A stretch of DNA of 64,000 nt from assembly GCA_037176845.1 (NCBI GenBank), contig JAYKXP010000069.1, positions 241,439 to 305,438 on the forward strand. The letters are read 5' to 3'. The notes beneath the pieces are model-generated. The model was not told where the DNA came from and ran no database searches. It saw only the letters and a program-made list of their open reading frames with translations. Made by a program: the position numbers and the translations under genes. The stretch is from Paramarasmius palmivorus (taxonomy: Eukaryota > Basidiomycota > Agaricomycetes > Agaricales > Marasmiaceae). Below, piece after piece: positions 11,207 through 23,097 of this stretch; positions within the stretch are counted from its first letter, which is position 1; every line of letters starts with the position of its first letter.

Positions 11207-12090
11207 TCATCCCTTGACGTTGTTCCCGCAATTCTTGAAAGCCGCACGAACTTTGCGTATCGATGCTAGTTTGTCAAACATCTCAGAAACTCCTGCTCCA
11301 GCCAAACATCCGACTCATAATAGCCCTCCAATCCCTTTGATGTTCGTGAACGAACGAAGAACTTCCAGCAAGTTCATGAATCCGCTTGTACATTTCTCGG
11401 GTCCATGCACTGAGTCACATTCGACATCGACGACACACGCCCTGAAGGATCCACCGCGACCTTTCTCCCATCTGTATCTCGAAAAAAAGCAACTGTAAAC
11501 CCATTGGGGTCCACCATGGAGACGCTGGTACTGATGGTGTCGATGTCGTCGCAGGAGAGTGAAAATTTATGGGGGAAATGGACAGGTATTTGCGAGTGCT
11601 CTCCTGTGCCAGCCTCCAAGCTGAGTGATAAAGATTTCGTTTGCTGGAATCTCAAGGGTTATAAGGGAAAAGGTAGGGTAGAATTCCGGTATCCGAGGAA
11701 TTGGAGGTGTCCAGAGATTTACTATGACGAGCAGAGCCGGCCGGGGGTGAGAACCGGCATAAGGGAGCTGGAAGATGTAAAAGATACGTGTTGCCCTGGG
11801 TTGTATGGGAGAATCACTAGAACTGCGGACGGCTTCATGTAGGCTTCATGGCAACTTGTAGCAACGTTCGGTGTTGTTGGTGGTGCAGGAGCACAAATGC
11901 CGCCCGGGCCGGCATTTCCGAGTGTATTATACCACTGACTCTCTAGACGCGTACAGTAACAACCTGGTAACAACTAGTTTTCTGAACAACAGGTACGTTT
12001 ACATCTAGATTTACCCCTGCCCCAGGTGCTTGCAGCACGGCTGAGAGGGTTGATGTTTCCGTGTTACAAGCTAATTCTTCACCGAAAAGC
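11207..12090 (-). CDS. possible Cys-containing secreted-type protein, uncertain model
   Basis: Several minus-strand segments look like one protein cut by introns or frame breaks: CNTETSTLSAVLQAPGAGVN with VVQKTSC (about 12070-11970), an A/P/T-rich stretch (GGICAPAPPTTPNVATSC), FSLSCDDIDTISTSV with VDPNGFTVAFFRDTDG (about 11560-11475), then in another frame ACVVDVECDSVHGPEKC (about 11445-11395) and EMFDKLASIRKVRAAF with stop at 11207-11209. The spaced cysteines and Thr/Ser/Pro-rich composition suggest an extracellular protein, but I found no start with a clear signal peptide, and the join near 11450 needs a frame change. Family unknown. The plus-strand frame 11504-11842 opposite it is probably a shadow. 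Confidence 0.3.
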
Positions 12091-12112
12091 GATTCTGTGT
12101 CGAGATTGACGA

Positions 12113-14889
12113 TTAGTGAACATACTTCCAATATGTAGCTCCGAAATTGCCCTCACGTACTCGTATCGCTCTGCCCTTCACCTGTAGAATGGGAACCACG
12201 AGAACGAACAGCGCGCAGACTATGCTGATGAAAGAGTCAGCAACGTCATAGGTTATGGTAAGGTAGGGGACAGAATATACCCAGCTTCGAGACCTAGTGT
12301 CTGCAGAGCGCCATGTTGCTCTGACCATGGAACTTGGTAATACGCCACGCTAAAACCTGCAAAGGAAGTCAATCCGAGATATCTATGGTCAGTAGTCACG
12401 GTCCCAATTACCTCCAAGCGAACGCATCACATTCAACACCGCACTCACTTCGCCCTATACGGATATCAGCTTCTACGAGCCATGGTACTGTGAACAAGAC
12501 TGACCTGTTTGGTAGGGAAGCAATCATTCGAATACGCATCTGAGGTATCTCTTGATCAGCGAATTATCAAGGCGAGTCCAGTTTGTCTATACTTACATAC
12601 GACAACTGCGCTCATGAGATCCGCTATTTGTGCCATCCCCCATCCAATGACAATGACCGCGATGTGCAGGTGGTACTGTAACGCCGCGCCGAGCACGAGA
12701 AAACCACACAAATAGAGAGGGATCGAGATGTATAGAGTCCTACGAACGGTGTCAGAATCGCTTGTTGATCGACATTCCACAGACGACCGGCTGACCATAA
12801 CCGTGCCTCGGCCTCGAATACCCCGTTGTTCCTCTTCACGCTGGAATACATAATCCAGTCGTTCAAGTAACGACCCAAGAACTCTCCGATGAAAACAGCC
12901 ACCTAAGATTAGAATTATCCACCGTTTGACGGACCTACACAAGGATGTGCGCAACGTACGACAGGAGTAGTATAGATCCCTCCCACGGTCAACTTGTCGA
13001 ATCCAAATCCAAATGGGGGTTCACTTTGCAAGAAAATGGTATTCGTGATCTACATTGCATGCGGCGCCTGTCAGCTTGAGCTATAGCTTACGCCGGCAGC
13101 ACAAGAAACACTCACATTAATACCGACTGCGAATCCAAAAAACATCGCCTGTCTCAAGCTTTAGCTCATCACTCCCAAAACTGAGAAAATCCAATAGTAC
13201 CCACCAAAAGGATATTAATCCCAACAAAATGAGGTCCACGCAATGATCAAAGGGGCCATCATGACCTCTTTCCACGACGGTTGTCCACTTTTCGCCATCC
13301 GATACCCAGTAACACCTATCAGCGCCTCCACACGGCCTCTAAACCCCGGCTGAACCGTTTGTACGCCTAGTTTGCGGTCATATATCCTATCGTGCGGTGT
13401 ATCAATTAGATAATCCGTCAAAAGTAATTCGGAGAACAATACGACGTACGTTTCCTCCATAAAAAACGCAATCAGAGCAACACTACAAGTGCGTAACCAC
13501 AGCCGATAGCCCACGCAATACGCCAATTAGAATTTCGAGCTAGGAAAAAGCTAAAAACGAATGGGGAAAGGTGCGGGCTAAGAACGGTGGCGCATGTCCA
13601 TATGCCTATCTAAAAGACAAGTTCCGATAAGCCGATGAGTGAGGAAAAGCAGGAAAAATCCTGGCCATTTTGACTTGAAGATGGAAGGGGTAGATGTCGT
13701 TGATGACGAAGAGACCCTGCATTGGAAGCGTTACTTGAGTTTGGGGTTTGCAAGTGAGAGCTGAGGTAGCGTACGGCGATTTGAGGACACGTTCTGCGGG
13801 GTATAAATTTGACTTGTTACAAATTATGGAGTCGGCAGACATACCCAAAGAACCCCATGAGGCAACGCATCCCTGCGTTCAAGTTTTTCAGTGCATTGAC
13901 CCCAAAGATTATATCGCACAGACAGCTTACCCGCGAATACGCTCAATGTCGGAGCAAGGGTAGCTCCTATGAGAAATCCCAGTGCCAATACCTGAACAGC
14001 GGCTAATGAGCAAAAGAAAATTGTAGCGTATGATATAGCCCACTTGTGACCAGAACAAGACCGGGAGTCGTCCATATTTCCTTGCTAGCATCTGAATCCA
14101 GTAAGAAAACTTGAGGTTGTTTAAGAATGGGTAGAACTCACGATGCTGTGATCGGGAAGGTGCTTATCAGTCGCGTGTGGCAGAGATAGAGCAACTACAG
14201 CACGTACCCGAAGATACCGCCCCAGCCTCAACCTAGTGTGAGCAGAATAAGAAACAGAAAAAGAATGACCCACCGACGAGAAACACGGTCCAGCTATAAA
14301 AAATTTATCTTAATTAAGAAATATGCACAGTGAACTGTCACCAGACAACTCACTTGCTCGATACGTTATTAATCTCTTCTGTTGTAGTATTGTAGGTTTC
14401 TGCCAATTCAAAGACACTGGCAATACCTAAAGTCTGTAGTTTGGTTTCAACGATAACTTTATCCGTAGGATCGACAAACCGATTGCTGACTCAAAGTCTG
14501 GAACAATCGTGGCAAGCGACATGATAAATAGATGGACAGCTTTCTTGCGACTGCTCCACTGCGAGGAGCTATGAGCATAGGGTCAGCAGATGGGTGAAGG
14601 AGGCGTACGTTCTGAGGATCTGCCGGGTCGTCTGTCGGCTGAGGCCATAGTATAGTCTTGCCGTCTTCTGTTAGCTTCAGCCTTGCAGCGAAGCGCTCGC
14701 CAAATTCGATTCGGGCTTCACTGCAGCCCGAGCATCAGATAAAACCAATGAAAAACCATGTTAAACGTACGCTGGATCCAAGATCAACCTCCCAGCTTCT
14801 CGTTCATGAAAAGTCGCCAAGTCGACCTCTGCCAGCTCTTTTTCTTTCGATTGCTCGTGGAACGCGCTCTTTTCTTCCAGGTGATCCAT
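12113..14889 (-). CDS. MFS transporter, DHA1-like, many small introns
   Basis: Twelve-helix MFS transporter of a family common in Agaricomycetes; substrate unknown, possibly a drug or metabolite exporter. The ATG at 14889 gives MDHLEEKSAFHEQSKEKE, then the soluble lead-in TFHEREAGRLILDP and ARIEFGERFAARLKLTEDGK. Helical landmarks follow in order: AVHLFIMSLATIVPDFESAI, GLFVINDIYPFHLQ, a central loop GVQTVQPGFRGRVEALIG with TGYRMAKSGQPSWKEV, FFGFAVGINVTN, GGIYTTPVVAVFIGEFLGRY, WIMYSSVKRNNGVFEAEARL, YLCGFLVLGAALQYH, and LNVMRSLGGFSVAYYQVPW near the end. It ends NFGATYWKYVH at 12113. At least 14 short exons. No lesion noticed, but some internal exon edges (13500-14300) are approximate. Confidence 0.82.
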
Positions 14890-15937
14890 TGGGAAGGTAT
14901 CGACTGAGTGAGGGTATTGGTTCTTCACTAATAAATATGCTGAGACTCGCCATGTGGAGTGGCTGGCGTGGGTTAATGATACCGCAATTTATGCAGACTG
15001 AAGCGGAAGTACTCACAAGTCACTGGATGCAGATGCGTCATGTTCATGCTTCTGGTGCTCTCAGTTTGGAAGCTATTTACCAACTTGTCCAGCAATATAG
15101 AAAGGAATGCGCTCGTGGCTCCGAGCTCGAGTGCGAGGACTTGCCAGATAACCATCGAGGTGACATGATATTTATCCAAGTCAGGAAAAAAAGAATATCC
15201 GTAATGGTGGCCTCGTGTAGGTGGTCGTGAGCTTGATTCCTGGGTCTTGAAGTTGTTGGGCACTGATGAAAAGTCCGAGTCGGGCCTCGAGATTGAAAAT
15301 TGAAGGCGTGTCATCGAGAGGCTAGCATTCTACTACAATGTATAGTTTAGCAATGGGCAAGTAGCGAGTATATGCGGATGTAGCCATTTCAATCTTGCTA
15401 ATTGTTCCTGGTACCAACCTTCGCACGAAGCATTCAATTGATCCATTCAAGTCTCGAGGAAAGGAGCACGTACGCAGCTATTGCCGGTGCTCCACAACAT
15501 CTGACCCCAATAGAAACCTCCACTAACACCATTATATGTAGATAGGACCTAAGAACTTGCAGCAACGAAGCTGGCATTGACGGTGTGATAAGGGACTAGA
15601 ACATTGATTGATCTTGAACTCTAAACTCTTAAGTGAGAATGAAGTTCCGAAGAATAAAACGTTGAAGTAACCTTCGCAAATCGTTCGAGGCTATCGGTGG
15701 CTCAAGGAGGGAGGAAGCATATCAAGAAGACGGCAATAGCGAGCATTTTGGGTAGAGTAGAATCCAATTCTAAAGCGTTAATCACTTCAAAAGCCCCTCG
15801 TACCTAAGTACGTGTGGTGGAACTTGAGAGAAAGACATCGTCCTCGTGACACGTGCACAGAAAATTACTAAAAGAAGGAAACGATCAAACCGGAGGCTCG
15901 GGTTCTCACTTCCGAGCTCCGAGGATGTATCTACATT
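14890..15937. other. region between two MFS genes, unassigned
   Basis: About 1.05 kb. It includes the promoter of the DHA1-like transporter. A minus-strand frame at 14973-15314 contains a hydrophobic run (VIWQVLALELGATSAFLSIL) that could be a remnant of a membrane-protein gene, but no start, family motif or continuation is convincing. Nothing else recognised. Confidence 0.35.
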
Positions 15938-18203
15938 TTATGCGGTGTGTTTATATTCTCCTTCAGCCTTTTCACTGTTTCGGTTTCCACCTTGAAGCTC
16001 GACTCTCCTCATAAACAAGCACAGTACAATCTCCAACCCTGAAACGCCCAATAGAGTCCAATACCCCTTCTGCCACGCACCAACGTAGGCTTTCACTACC
16101 GCTGTACGAGCAGTACTCTCAACCGCAAATAACCCCACCGTTTCAACAGGGTCATTCACGTTTACAAGTACATTTGAACCGACAATATCGGAAGACGACG
16201 ATAAGGTGCGCTTGAATACATTACTGATAACTTCACGAAAGTTCAGCCCTCTACGATGCATGGGGGTAGAATCCGGAGTAGAACTTACCTGCACCGACTA
16301 CTGCAACACCCAGAGTTCCTCCGAGACTTGGCGTACAGCCGACAAGGGCGGTGACTGTGGAAAGCTCATCTGCGGGAACCCCAGCTTGGGCAATTACCAG
16401 TGAGATATGAGTACCCTGGTGGGTAGGTACAAGTCAGGATGCTATCAAGTATGTCGAAAATTCATAGACTTGCCGAACCAAAACCCGCTCCTGCAATCAA
16501 CGAATATCCAACTATCTTTCCAACAGAGCTACTTTCGTTTAGAGTAGCCATAAGGCCCTAAAAGAATAGGTCTGTATGAACGCACAGTGAGCTTGTTTCA
16601 CCAAAACTCACTAAACCCATTGGCAACAACAGTAGTCCACCGATGCGTACTATACGAATATGCCCGTACAAGCGACATAGCTCATTGGATATTATGCTAG
16701 ATATGGCGCCCGTGAAAAGAAAAGGTATCACAAGAGCGGATGCGACAAGTGTGGAGTGACCAGTGACCTGAAGAAATACTGCAGTAGCTGTGAGATCCGT
16801 TGACCAGAACTGTTATAGGAGCTTACCTGGCAGATAGAACGTCTGCAAAGGCATTAGCTTCGCCATCCTAAAAACAGAGCTGACGTACATTCGCGAAATA
16901 TGTGAAAATGCAACAGTGTCCTTGTGACAAACGCAATCGGAACATTTCTCCACTGCCATCTTACAAACAACCGAATCGGTGCCACAGGCATTTTGGCCCG
17001 ACGTTCTGCCAACCAGAAGGCTACGAACATAACTCCAGTCATACACAGTAGTCCAATCATCACCCGTGAATCCCAAGGCATTGTCTGGCCTCCGGCATTA
17101 AGAGCGACTACGAAGAAGCTGAGGCATACGACGATCAAAAACATCCCAATGACATCGACCTTTGTCAATACATCTCGAAAAGAGCAAATTTCTGATCGTG
17201 TTCTCGGGAGGTGGAGGGCATAGCATAGGACAATAGTTACTGTGTGAAACGTTCAGAGTGAACTGTAAGAAATCTTCGCGGCAGATACTCACTGACTGGT
17301 CCAAATGGAGCATTCAGAAGGAAGATCCATCTCCAGTGGCCAGAATTCGCTAGACTTCCTCCTAGAATCGGACCCAGAGAGTCGGATATGATGAAAACAA
17401 TGTTGATGATGTTCATGTATGAAGCTCTTTGCCGCTCGTGTGTAAGCTCTGAGGGAAGTGAACTATAAGGCTGAGGAGCACGGGTATGCAAAGAGAAGGA
17501 CTCACGGGTAATCACGATACAAGATAGAGTCATCATACCCGCCCCACCAATCCCAGCGATCAAGCGCCCCGCGATGATTTGAGCGAGATTATTAGCAGTT
17601 CCTGCAATGACATTTCCAGCAACGAAGATCCATATCTCGATTATCAAGAAGCGTTTCACGCCAATAGCATCCTGTGGGATTTATCAGTAGGAATGGCCCA
17701 GAGTAACGGCTAGTAAAGGGGGTGCACGCACGCTAATCCTTCCCAGTATGGGCTGTATTGCAGTGGTTGTCAGAAGATAGGACGTTGATAACCACGCTAG
17801 AGAGCTTCTGATATCTAGCTCTGTCCCTATTCTCGAAACAGAAGTGGCAACGATAGTTTCCTCTGCCAGATGCGTATCTTCAGCAAGGACGACAGGAGGA
17901 AGACAGAGACAACGCACCAATCGCGAACAGGAATATCACCAGGCCCAGACTAGACATTTTGTTATAAATATCTAACTCTTTTCACAGTGAGAGGACATAC
18001 CTCAGAAGAATTATCGCGATTTGCAGTTTGGACATTCCATCGAATTTGGCTAACGATTCAGCCTGTGCGTTATCGATCTTGACGACATCATTGCTATTCT
18101 TCGCGACCACTACCTCTTGAGGGGGTGATGGCATGGAACGAACTACCTCAACTTCGACTCCACTTTTGTCTCGGTGTTCGGAGTCCATGTATACAGTCGA
18201 CAT
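15938..18203 (-). CDS. MFS transporter (DHA2 family), intact copy B
   Basis: Paralogue of the damaged copy at 4250-6446, in opposite orientation, and apparently intact. The ATG at 18203 gives MSTVYMDSEHRDKSGV; an in-frame TTG at 18257 is not needed. Landmarks: SKLQIAIILL/GLVIFLFAI (helix 1, over an intron), EETIVATSVSRIGTEL, LAWLSTSYLLTTTAIQPILG, GNVIAGTANNLAQIIAGRLI, GIGGAGMMTLSCIVITRE, SYMNIINIVFIISDSLGPIL, HWRWIFLLNAPFGP, TKVDVIGMFLIVVCLSFFVV, and the C-terminal AYVGAWQKGYWTLLGVSGLE. About 550 aa with 14 predicted helices. Probably an exporter driven by the proton gradient; substrate unknown. It diverges from fimbrin across 560 bp. Its sequence is the reference used to score lesions in copy A. 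Confidence 0.83.
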
Positions 18204-18762
18204 GGATGATGAAGGCAGCAAGGCTAAAGAGCGACTTCCAGGAACCTTTATCGGCAAAAGTCAAGCCATGAGGCCTGAGGTTTAATTGGAACGAAGTCGA
18301 GAAGCGGAGAGATAACACTTGGCTTCAGACAAACCGAACGGTCCGATCATGACGATTATGGGCGCTTGCTTGAGACGCCTGCACTTGCGGAGACCCTATC
18401 AAATTTCGACCCTTAGTCGCGAAGGTCTCCGAGAAAGAGCGAGTTGCATGTAACAGGATGTGAAACAATGTTTGCAGAGGGAGAACAAATTTGACGGAAT
18501 GTCGGGTAGCACGATGTTCTATTCAATGAGCATGGGTGTTGGACACAAATACTAGGTATGAATACTAACACGTAAATCACGGAGCATTCTTCAATGCGGA
18601 TGTCAGCGGAAACAACAGCGGAAACCCATTGAATTACTCACCTTTGCGCAGAAACGGCTGCGATGCGTAGTGGTTGCTGCGTAAAAAGCGGCTGTGATGA
18701 CGCGCAAGGATAAAAGACACAGCCACACAATCCCTTCACCCTATTCCACAACACCCCCAGCT
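18204..18762. promoter_or_regulatory. divergent intergenic promoter, MFS copy B / fimbrin
   Basis: A 559-bp space between two divergent start codons must hold both promoters. I see no strong TATA box near the expected distance for either gene and no other recognisable motif. Confidence 0.4.
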
Positions 18763-21141
18763 ATGGAGGCCCTCAAACTCCAAAGGAAATACCCAGAAGT
18801 TACAAGAGATGAGATGTTCGAGCTCATAAATCGCTTCAAGTAAGTCTTAGATCTCTGATTCTAGGATGTATAAACCTCATTGATTACCCGTAGTGCGATT
18901 TCAACCGATACACCTGGTCGGGTAGACAAGCAATCGGTCCTTCAGGCTCTGCAGGCTCATGGAGAGTCGTATGATGAAGCTCGTGAGACGTTGAAACACG
19001 TCAGTGTCGACGCTAGTGGTAAGGTTGAGCTAGAAGACTTTGTGGAGGTATGCAAGTTTCGCCATCACAATAACGATCTGCTAATCTTATTTCTATCCAT
19101 TTCTAGCTCAACGTCAAGCTCAGAACGAAAGCAAAGTCCGGAATATCGACAAAGGCAGGAAAGGTCACTGTACAGGGATCTAATGCGAACGTTAGTCATA
19201 CCATCAACGAGGATGAAAGGAGAGAGTTTACGAATCACATCAACACGGTGCGTTAATCCATAGACTTTGTTGAATTGATTCCCTAACCTAGTCATCTCAA
19301 TAGGTCATCGAGAATGATCCAGACATTGGCTGGCGGCACCCCATACCTACAGATACCATGCAGCTTTTTGACGAGTGCAAGGACGGACTCATCCTATGTA
19401 AACTCATCAACGACTCCGTTCCAGACACGATCGATATCCGTGTTCTGAACAAACCTACCAGTCGGAAACCTCTCAATGCCTTCCAAATCACCGAAAACAA
19501 TAACATCGTCATCAGCTCAGCCAAGGCCATCGGATGCTCTGTCGTCAACATCGGTTCCACAGATATCGCAGAAGGGCGTGAACATCTTATCCTCGGTCTG
19601 ATATGGCAAGTTATTCGACGAGGCTTGCTTGCCCAGGTCGATATCAAATTGCACCCTGAGCTATATCGGCTCTGCGAGGAAGGCGAGACAATTGATGATC
19701 TCTTGCGGTTAACGCCAGATCAAATCTTGTTGCGATGGTTCAACTACCATCTCAAGGCAGCTGGATGGAAACGAAGGTGATTTTCCCCAAATATTCAAAC
19801 GCAGCCTTTCTCACTAACAACATGACGTCATTAGGGTGAATAACTTCAGCAAAGATGTGTCCGATGGAGAGAACTACACCGTGCTACTACACCAACTCAA
19901 ACCCGACGATTGCTCACTGGCTCCTCTCCAAACATCTGATGTTAAACAACGAGCAGAACAGGTTAGTTATACTCCTGATTCACCTCGCCTGACTAATGGG
20001 AATCGTGTTACATAGGTCTTGCAAAACGCCGATAAAATCGGTTGTCGCAAATACCTCACCCCATCTTCCCTCGTCGCCGGTAATCCCCGTCTCAACCTTG
20101 CATTCGTTGCCAATCTCTTCAACACCCACCCTGGTCTCGCGCCTCTCGATGAACAAGAAGGCCAAAGACTATGGTGTCGTCGAAGACTTCGATGCTGAAG
20201 GTGAACGTGAAGCTCGAGTGTTCACCCTTTGGCTCAACTCCCTTGGAGTCGAACCCGCTGTCTTTAACTTATTCGAGAACCTCCGAGACGGCATCATCAT
20301 CCTGCAAGCGTTTGATAAAATCCTACCGGGTGTCGTCGTATGGCGCAGAGTGTCGAAGCCCAAGGAAGGTGCCGGTGCTGCTCCTGTATCGTACGGTGAT
20401 GGAGAGGAAGAGGAGGATATTGGCGTTACCCCCAACCAGAGCAAATTGTCGAGGTTCAAGCAGGTCGAGAACACGAACTATGCAGTAGACTTGGCGAAGC
20501 AGAACGGGATGCACATGGTTGGCATACAGGGTGCGGATATCGTTGATGCCAGCAAGACGCTCGTGTTAGGCTTGGTATGGCAACTGATGAGGTATGCCCG
20601 CTGTCTATTTGCATGAAGACGACTTCTGACCCGTCTGTTTAGGATGAGCATCACCAAGACCCTTACCTCTCTTTCAAAGACTGGAAGTGGTCGGCCGATA
20701 AGTGATACCGAGATATTGAAGTGGGCCAACTCGATGGCACAGAAGGGTAACCCCAATATCCGACCCTTACGTTCATTCAAAGATCCTTCGATTACGACCG
20801 GCTTGTTCTTCCTCAGCCTTGAAGAGGCCATTAAACCGGGCATTGTCGACCCGAATTTGATCATCGACGTCAGTGAGAGCGGGGACTACGAGGATCGTAG
20901 ACAGAATGGTATGTCCACTCATTCCACAAGACAGATGCCTGTTTTGACAGTTTCGCTTCTAGCCAAAACTTGCAATCTCAATCGCAAGAAAGATGAATGC
21001 TGTCATTTTCCTTGTACCTGAGGATATCGTTGATATCCGACCCCGTCTCGTGAGTGACATTCAACAAGGTTGAATGACAAGACCTGACGAGTTTTGCAGA
21101 TCATGACCTTTGTCGGTAGTTTGATGGCCATCGCGCAGTGA
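18763..21141 (+). CDS. fimbrin/plastin, actin-bundling protein (Sac6-like)
   Basis: Cross-links actin filaments in cortical patches and cables. The ATG at 18763 gives MEALKLQRKYPEVTRDEMFE. Domains: a degenerate EF-hand pair (TPGRVDKQSVLQALQAHG, VDASGKVELEDFVEL), then four calponin-homology domains in two actin-binding modules. CH1 starts near INEDERREFTNHIN with DGLILCKLIND; CH2 near LRLTPDQILLRWFNYHLK; CH3 near GEREARVFTLWLNSLG; CH4 near ISDTEILKWANSM. It ends RPRLIMTFVGSLMAIAQ. Length is near 640 aa, normal for fungal fimbrin. Oddity: between NTHPGLAPLDEQE and AKDYGVVEDFDAEGE (about 20145-20165) the conserved reading frame shifts by one base, with no intron able to explain it. One extra A in caagaag would account for it. 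In such a conserved cytoskeletal gene a sequencing indel is the likeliest cause. Confidence 0.92.
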
Positions 21142-21385
21142 GAGAACCTAAGATGAAGATTCAAAGGAAGGACAAATAACGTGTACTATTTGCGGCCGAA
21201 CCTCTGTAATGGTGTGTCTTGTTTAGAAATACTTTGCCTTCGTAGTTGTACTGGATCCCGAATCGAATGTAGCGGTATCATACGCGCCCTGGATGAATAA
21301 ACTATCCCAATCACTTATAACATCAGCTGGTAAAGCTGGTAATGTCGTTTGTCTAGATGTTATGCACGTCCCGAATAAAAGTACA

Positions 21386-23097
21386 TCAGGGTATCATCAA
21401 TGTCATTAAGCAAGCGTTACTGTCCCAAGCGAATCCCAAATACAAGTAAGGATCACGAATTATGATTATCCCGTTCCCGTTCCCGTTCCCGTTCCCTTTC
21501 CTCTGAGGCTCCACGCCAGGTGGTGTTAAGAAAGACATTTCTGTCGAAAACTCTGGAAACTCGCACTCGTCCCAGTTAGTCGGAGAGGGTTGCCAGGAGA
21601 TAGTCTTGCGGTTGACTCGGCGTAATGATAAGGTCAGGCGGTTGATCATTATCGAGGTAATCCTGTCGCAGGTGTCAGAGATACTTAGGTCTCATCGAGT
21701 ATACGTTCCTCTACTCACATCATACTGGGCTGGGCGTTGATAAACTTGATTCCAGGCTATAAGATGAGAAGGTCAGCTGGGGTACAGCTCTAAAGAGATT
21801 GCTACATGCCCTCGAGAAGAGCACCATCAGCAGCCACACCAAGTTCCCGCTCAGAATGGTGCAGAAATAGAGTAGCCCGTCGCGTTGGATCGTTTGCAAG
21901 AGTGAAGTCTTGGGAGTTGACAACGCTAGGGCATTGAACTTGTTGTTGGTATTGAAAGTGAGGTAAATTGTCAAGCCGAAAACAATGACGTCGAAAAGTA
22001 TTGACAAGGAAAGGTAGGCGATGTCCATTTTAAGGTCGGAGTACAATACGCAGACTGTACCGACGGTCAGTGATAAGTAATTTGGGCAGGGATGGGCGCG
22101 GAGCTTACTGTGAAAGGGTTCGATGTCGACGTCCGGGAGATGTAGAGCTGGTAGGGGACCTCGTTTAGCGTTTGGAAGCGATAGCTTTCTCTGGAACGTA
22201 CCTCCGTTTAAGTGAGGGTCTGACATGGCTGCAAAAACAACTGCGCATTGTGCGACCATGATTAATCCCAGGAGTAGGACAGTACAGCGATGTCGCGTTA
22301 GGGCATGCACTCTTCATCAGAGTCAATAAACAACGACCTCGTGAAAGAGTCATCCTTACCTTATGACGAGGACCGCTTCTGCGGTGATCGTGATGATGAG
22401 GGCTTGAAGCCATTCCACGATGGCAAAACGATCACATCTTCAGAAGAACACCTTCAGTTGGTTCTTCGAGACAGAAAGGTTTGATGAACACACATCTGTC
22501 AGTGTTCATATGAGCAAAGGCACAAAATGTCAAACGCGGAGACGTACTTCAAATGTGAACAGTGGGGAGAAGTAAGCTGTCAAAAAGTTGAGCATAGAGG
22601 AAATAGACGCGCGAGAGTGGACGTACCGAATAACGTTATAATACAGAATGCTAAAGCGAAATATCTATTCTGAAAGGTGAAGTGTTGTTCAGGGCCAAGG
22701 TCGGTCGTAAAGGAGATTGCTACGGGTTTGACGTACGATTATGAACAGATAAAATACTGGAAATGTATGGTTCAGGGTTTTGTCTGTTTTTAAGTGAAGT
22801 CTCACCAAGCCCTTTCTTTTCCTTCCACGCATATTCCACCTCATCCGCCCAGGTAAGTAGATAGTCATAGATTAGCAGCGGAGGCTCCTGCAAAATACAG
22901 CTATCGCCGTGACGTCGTGGTCAGCCCTGGGTTGCATACAAAACGAAAACGATATAAACCTTGTACGCGAAGCTGTAAGTCCGCCGTACGTGCGAGTAAG
23001 TATGCAGGTATTCAATTCAGGAAGCAATCATGATAACTCACAAATCCCGCCCCAAAAGTTCTACATCCTCTACTAACAGGTCCGGCGAGGTAGCCAT
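21386..23097 (-). CDS. DUF6533-type seven-helix membrane protein
   Basis: Agaricomycete integral membrane protein with the DUF6533 N-terminal signature; function unknown, topologically receptor-like. The ATG at 23097 gives MATSPDLLVEDVELLGRD; a 13-nt micro-exon (C TTC GCG TAC AAG, near 22976-22964) then leads into EPPLLIYDYLLTWADEVEY, the family hallmark. Helices follow: EWLQALIITITAEAVLVI, CTVLLLGLIMVAQCAVVF, IAYLSLSILFDVIVFGLTIY and LYFCTILSGNLVWLLMVLFS. The cytoplasmic tail (INRLTLSLRRVNRK...) contains Gly-Asn repeats encoded by a hexanucleotide microsatellite and ends at 21386. About nine exons. It converges with fimbrin (244-bp gap). The ATG at 23101 is in a different frame and would hit a stop in exon 3. 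Confidence 0.8.
21470..21496. repeat. hexanucleotide microsatellite (CCCGTT)4.5 in coding tail
   Basis: Four and a half perfect CCCGTT units. On the minus strand they encode alternating Gly-Asn in the C-terminal tail of the DUF6533 protein. Because the unit is six bases, changes in copy number keep the frame. Confidence 0.85.

Noticed and set aside
11504..11842. Plus-strand 112-codon frame with several Cys, protein-like appearance
   Set aside because: The opposite strand carries better family-like segments over the same bases, and no plus-strand exon context or start signal supports it.
14658..15230. Plus-strand 190-codon frame
   Set aside because: Antisense to the N-terminal exons of the DHA1-like transporter, whose conserved FHEREAGRL and ARIEFGERFAARL segments are on the minus strand.
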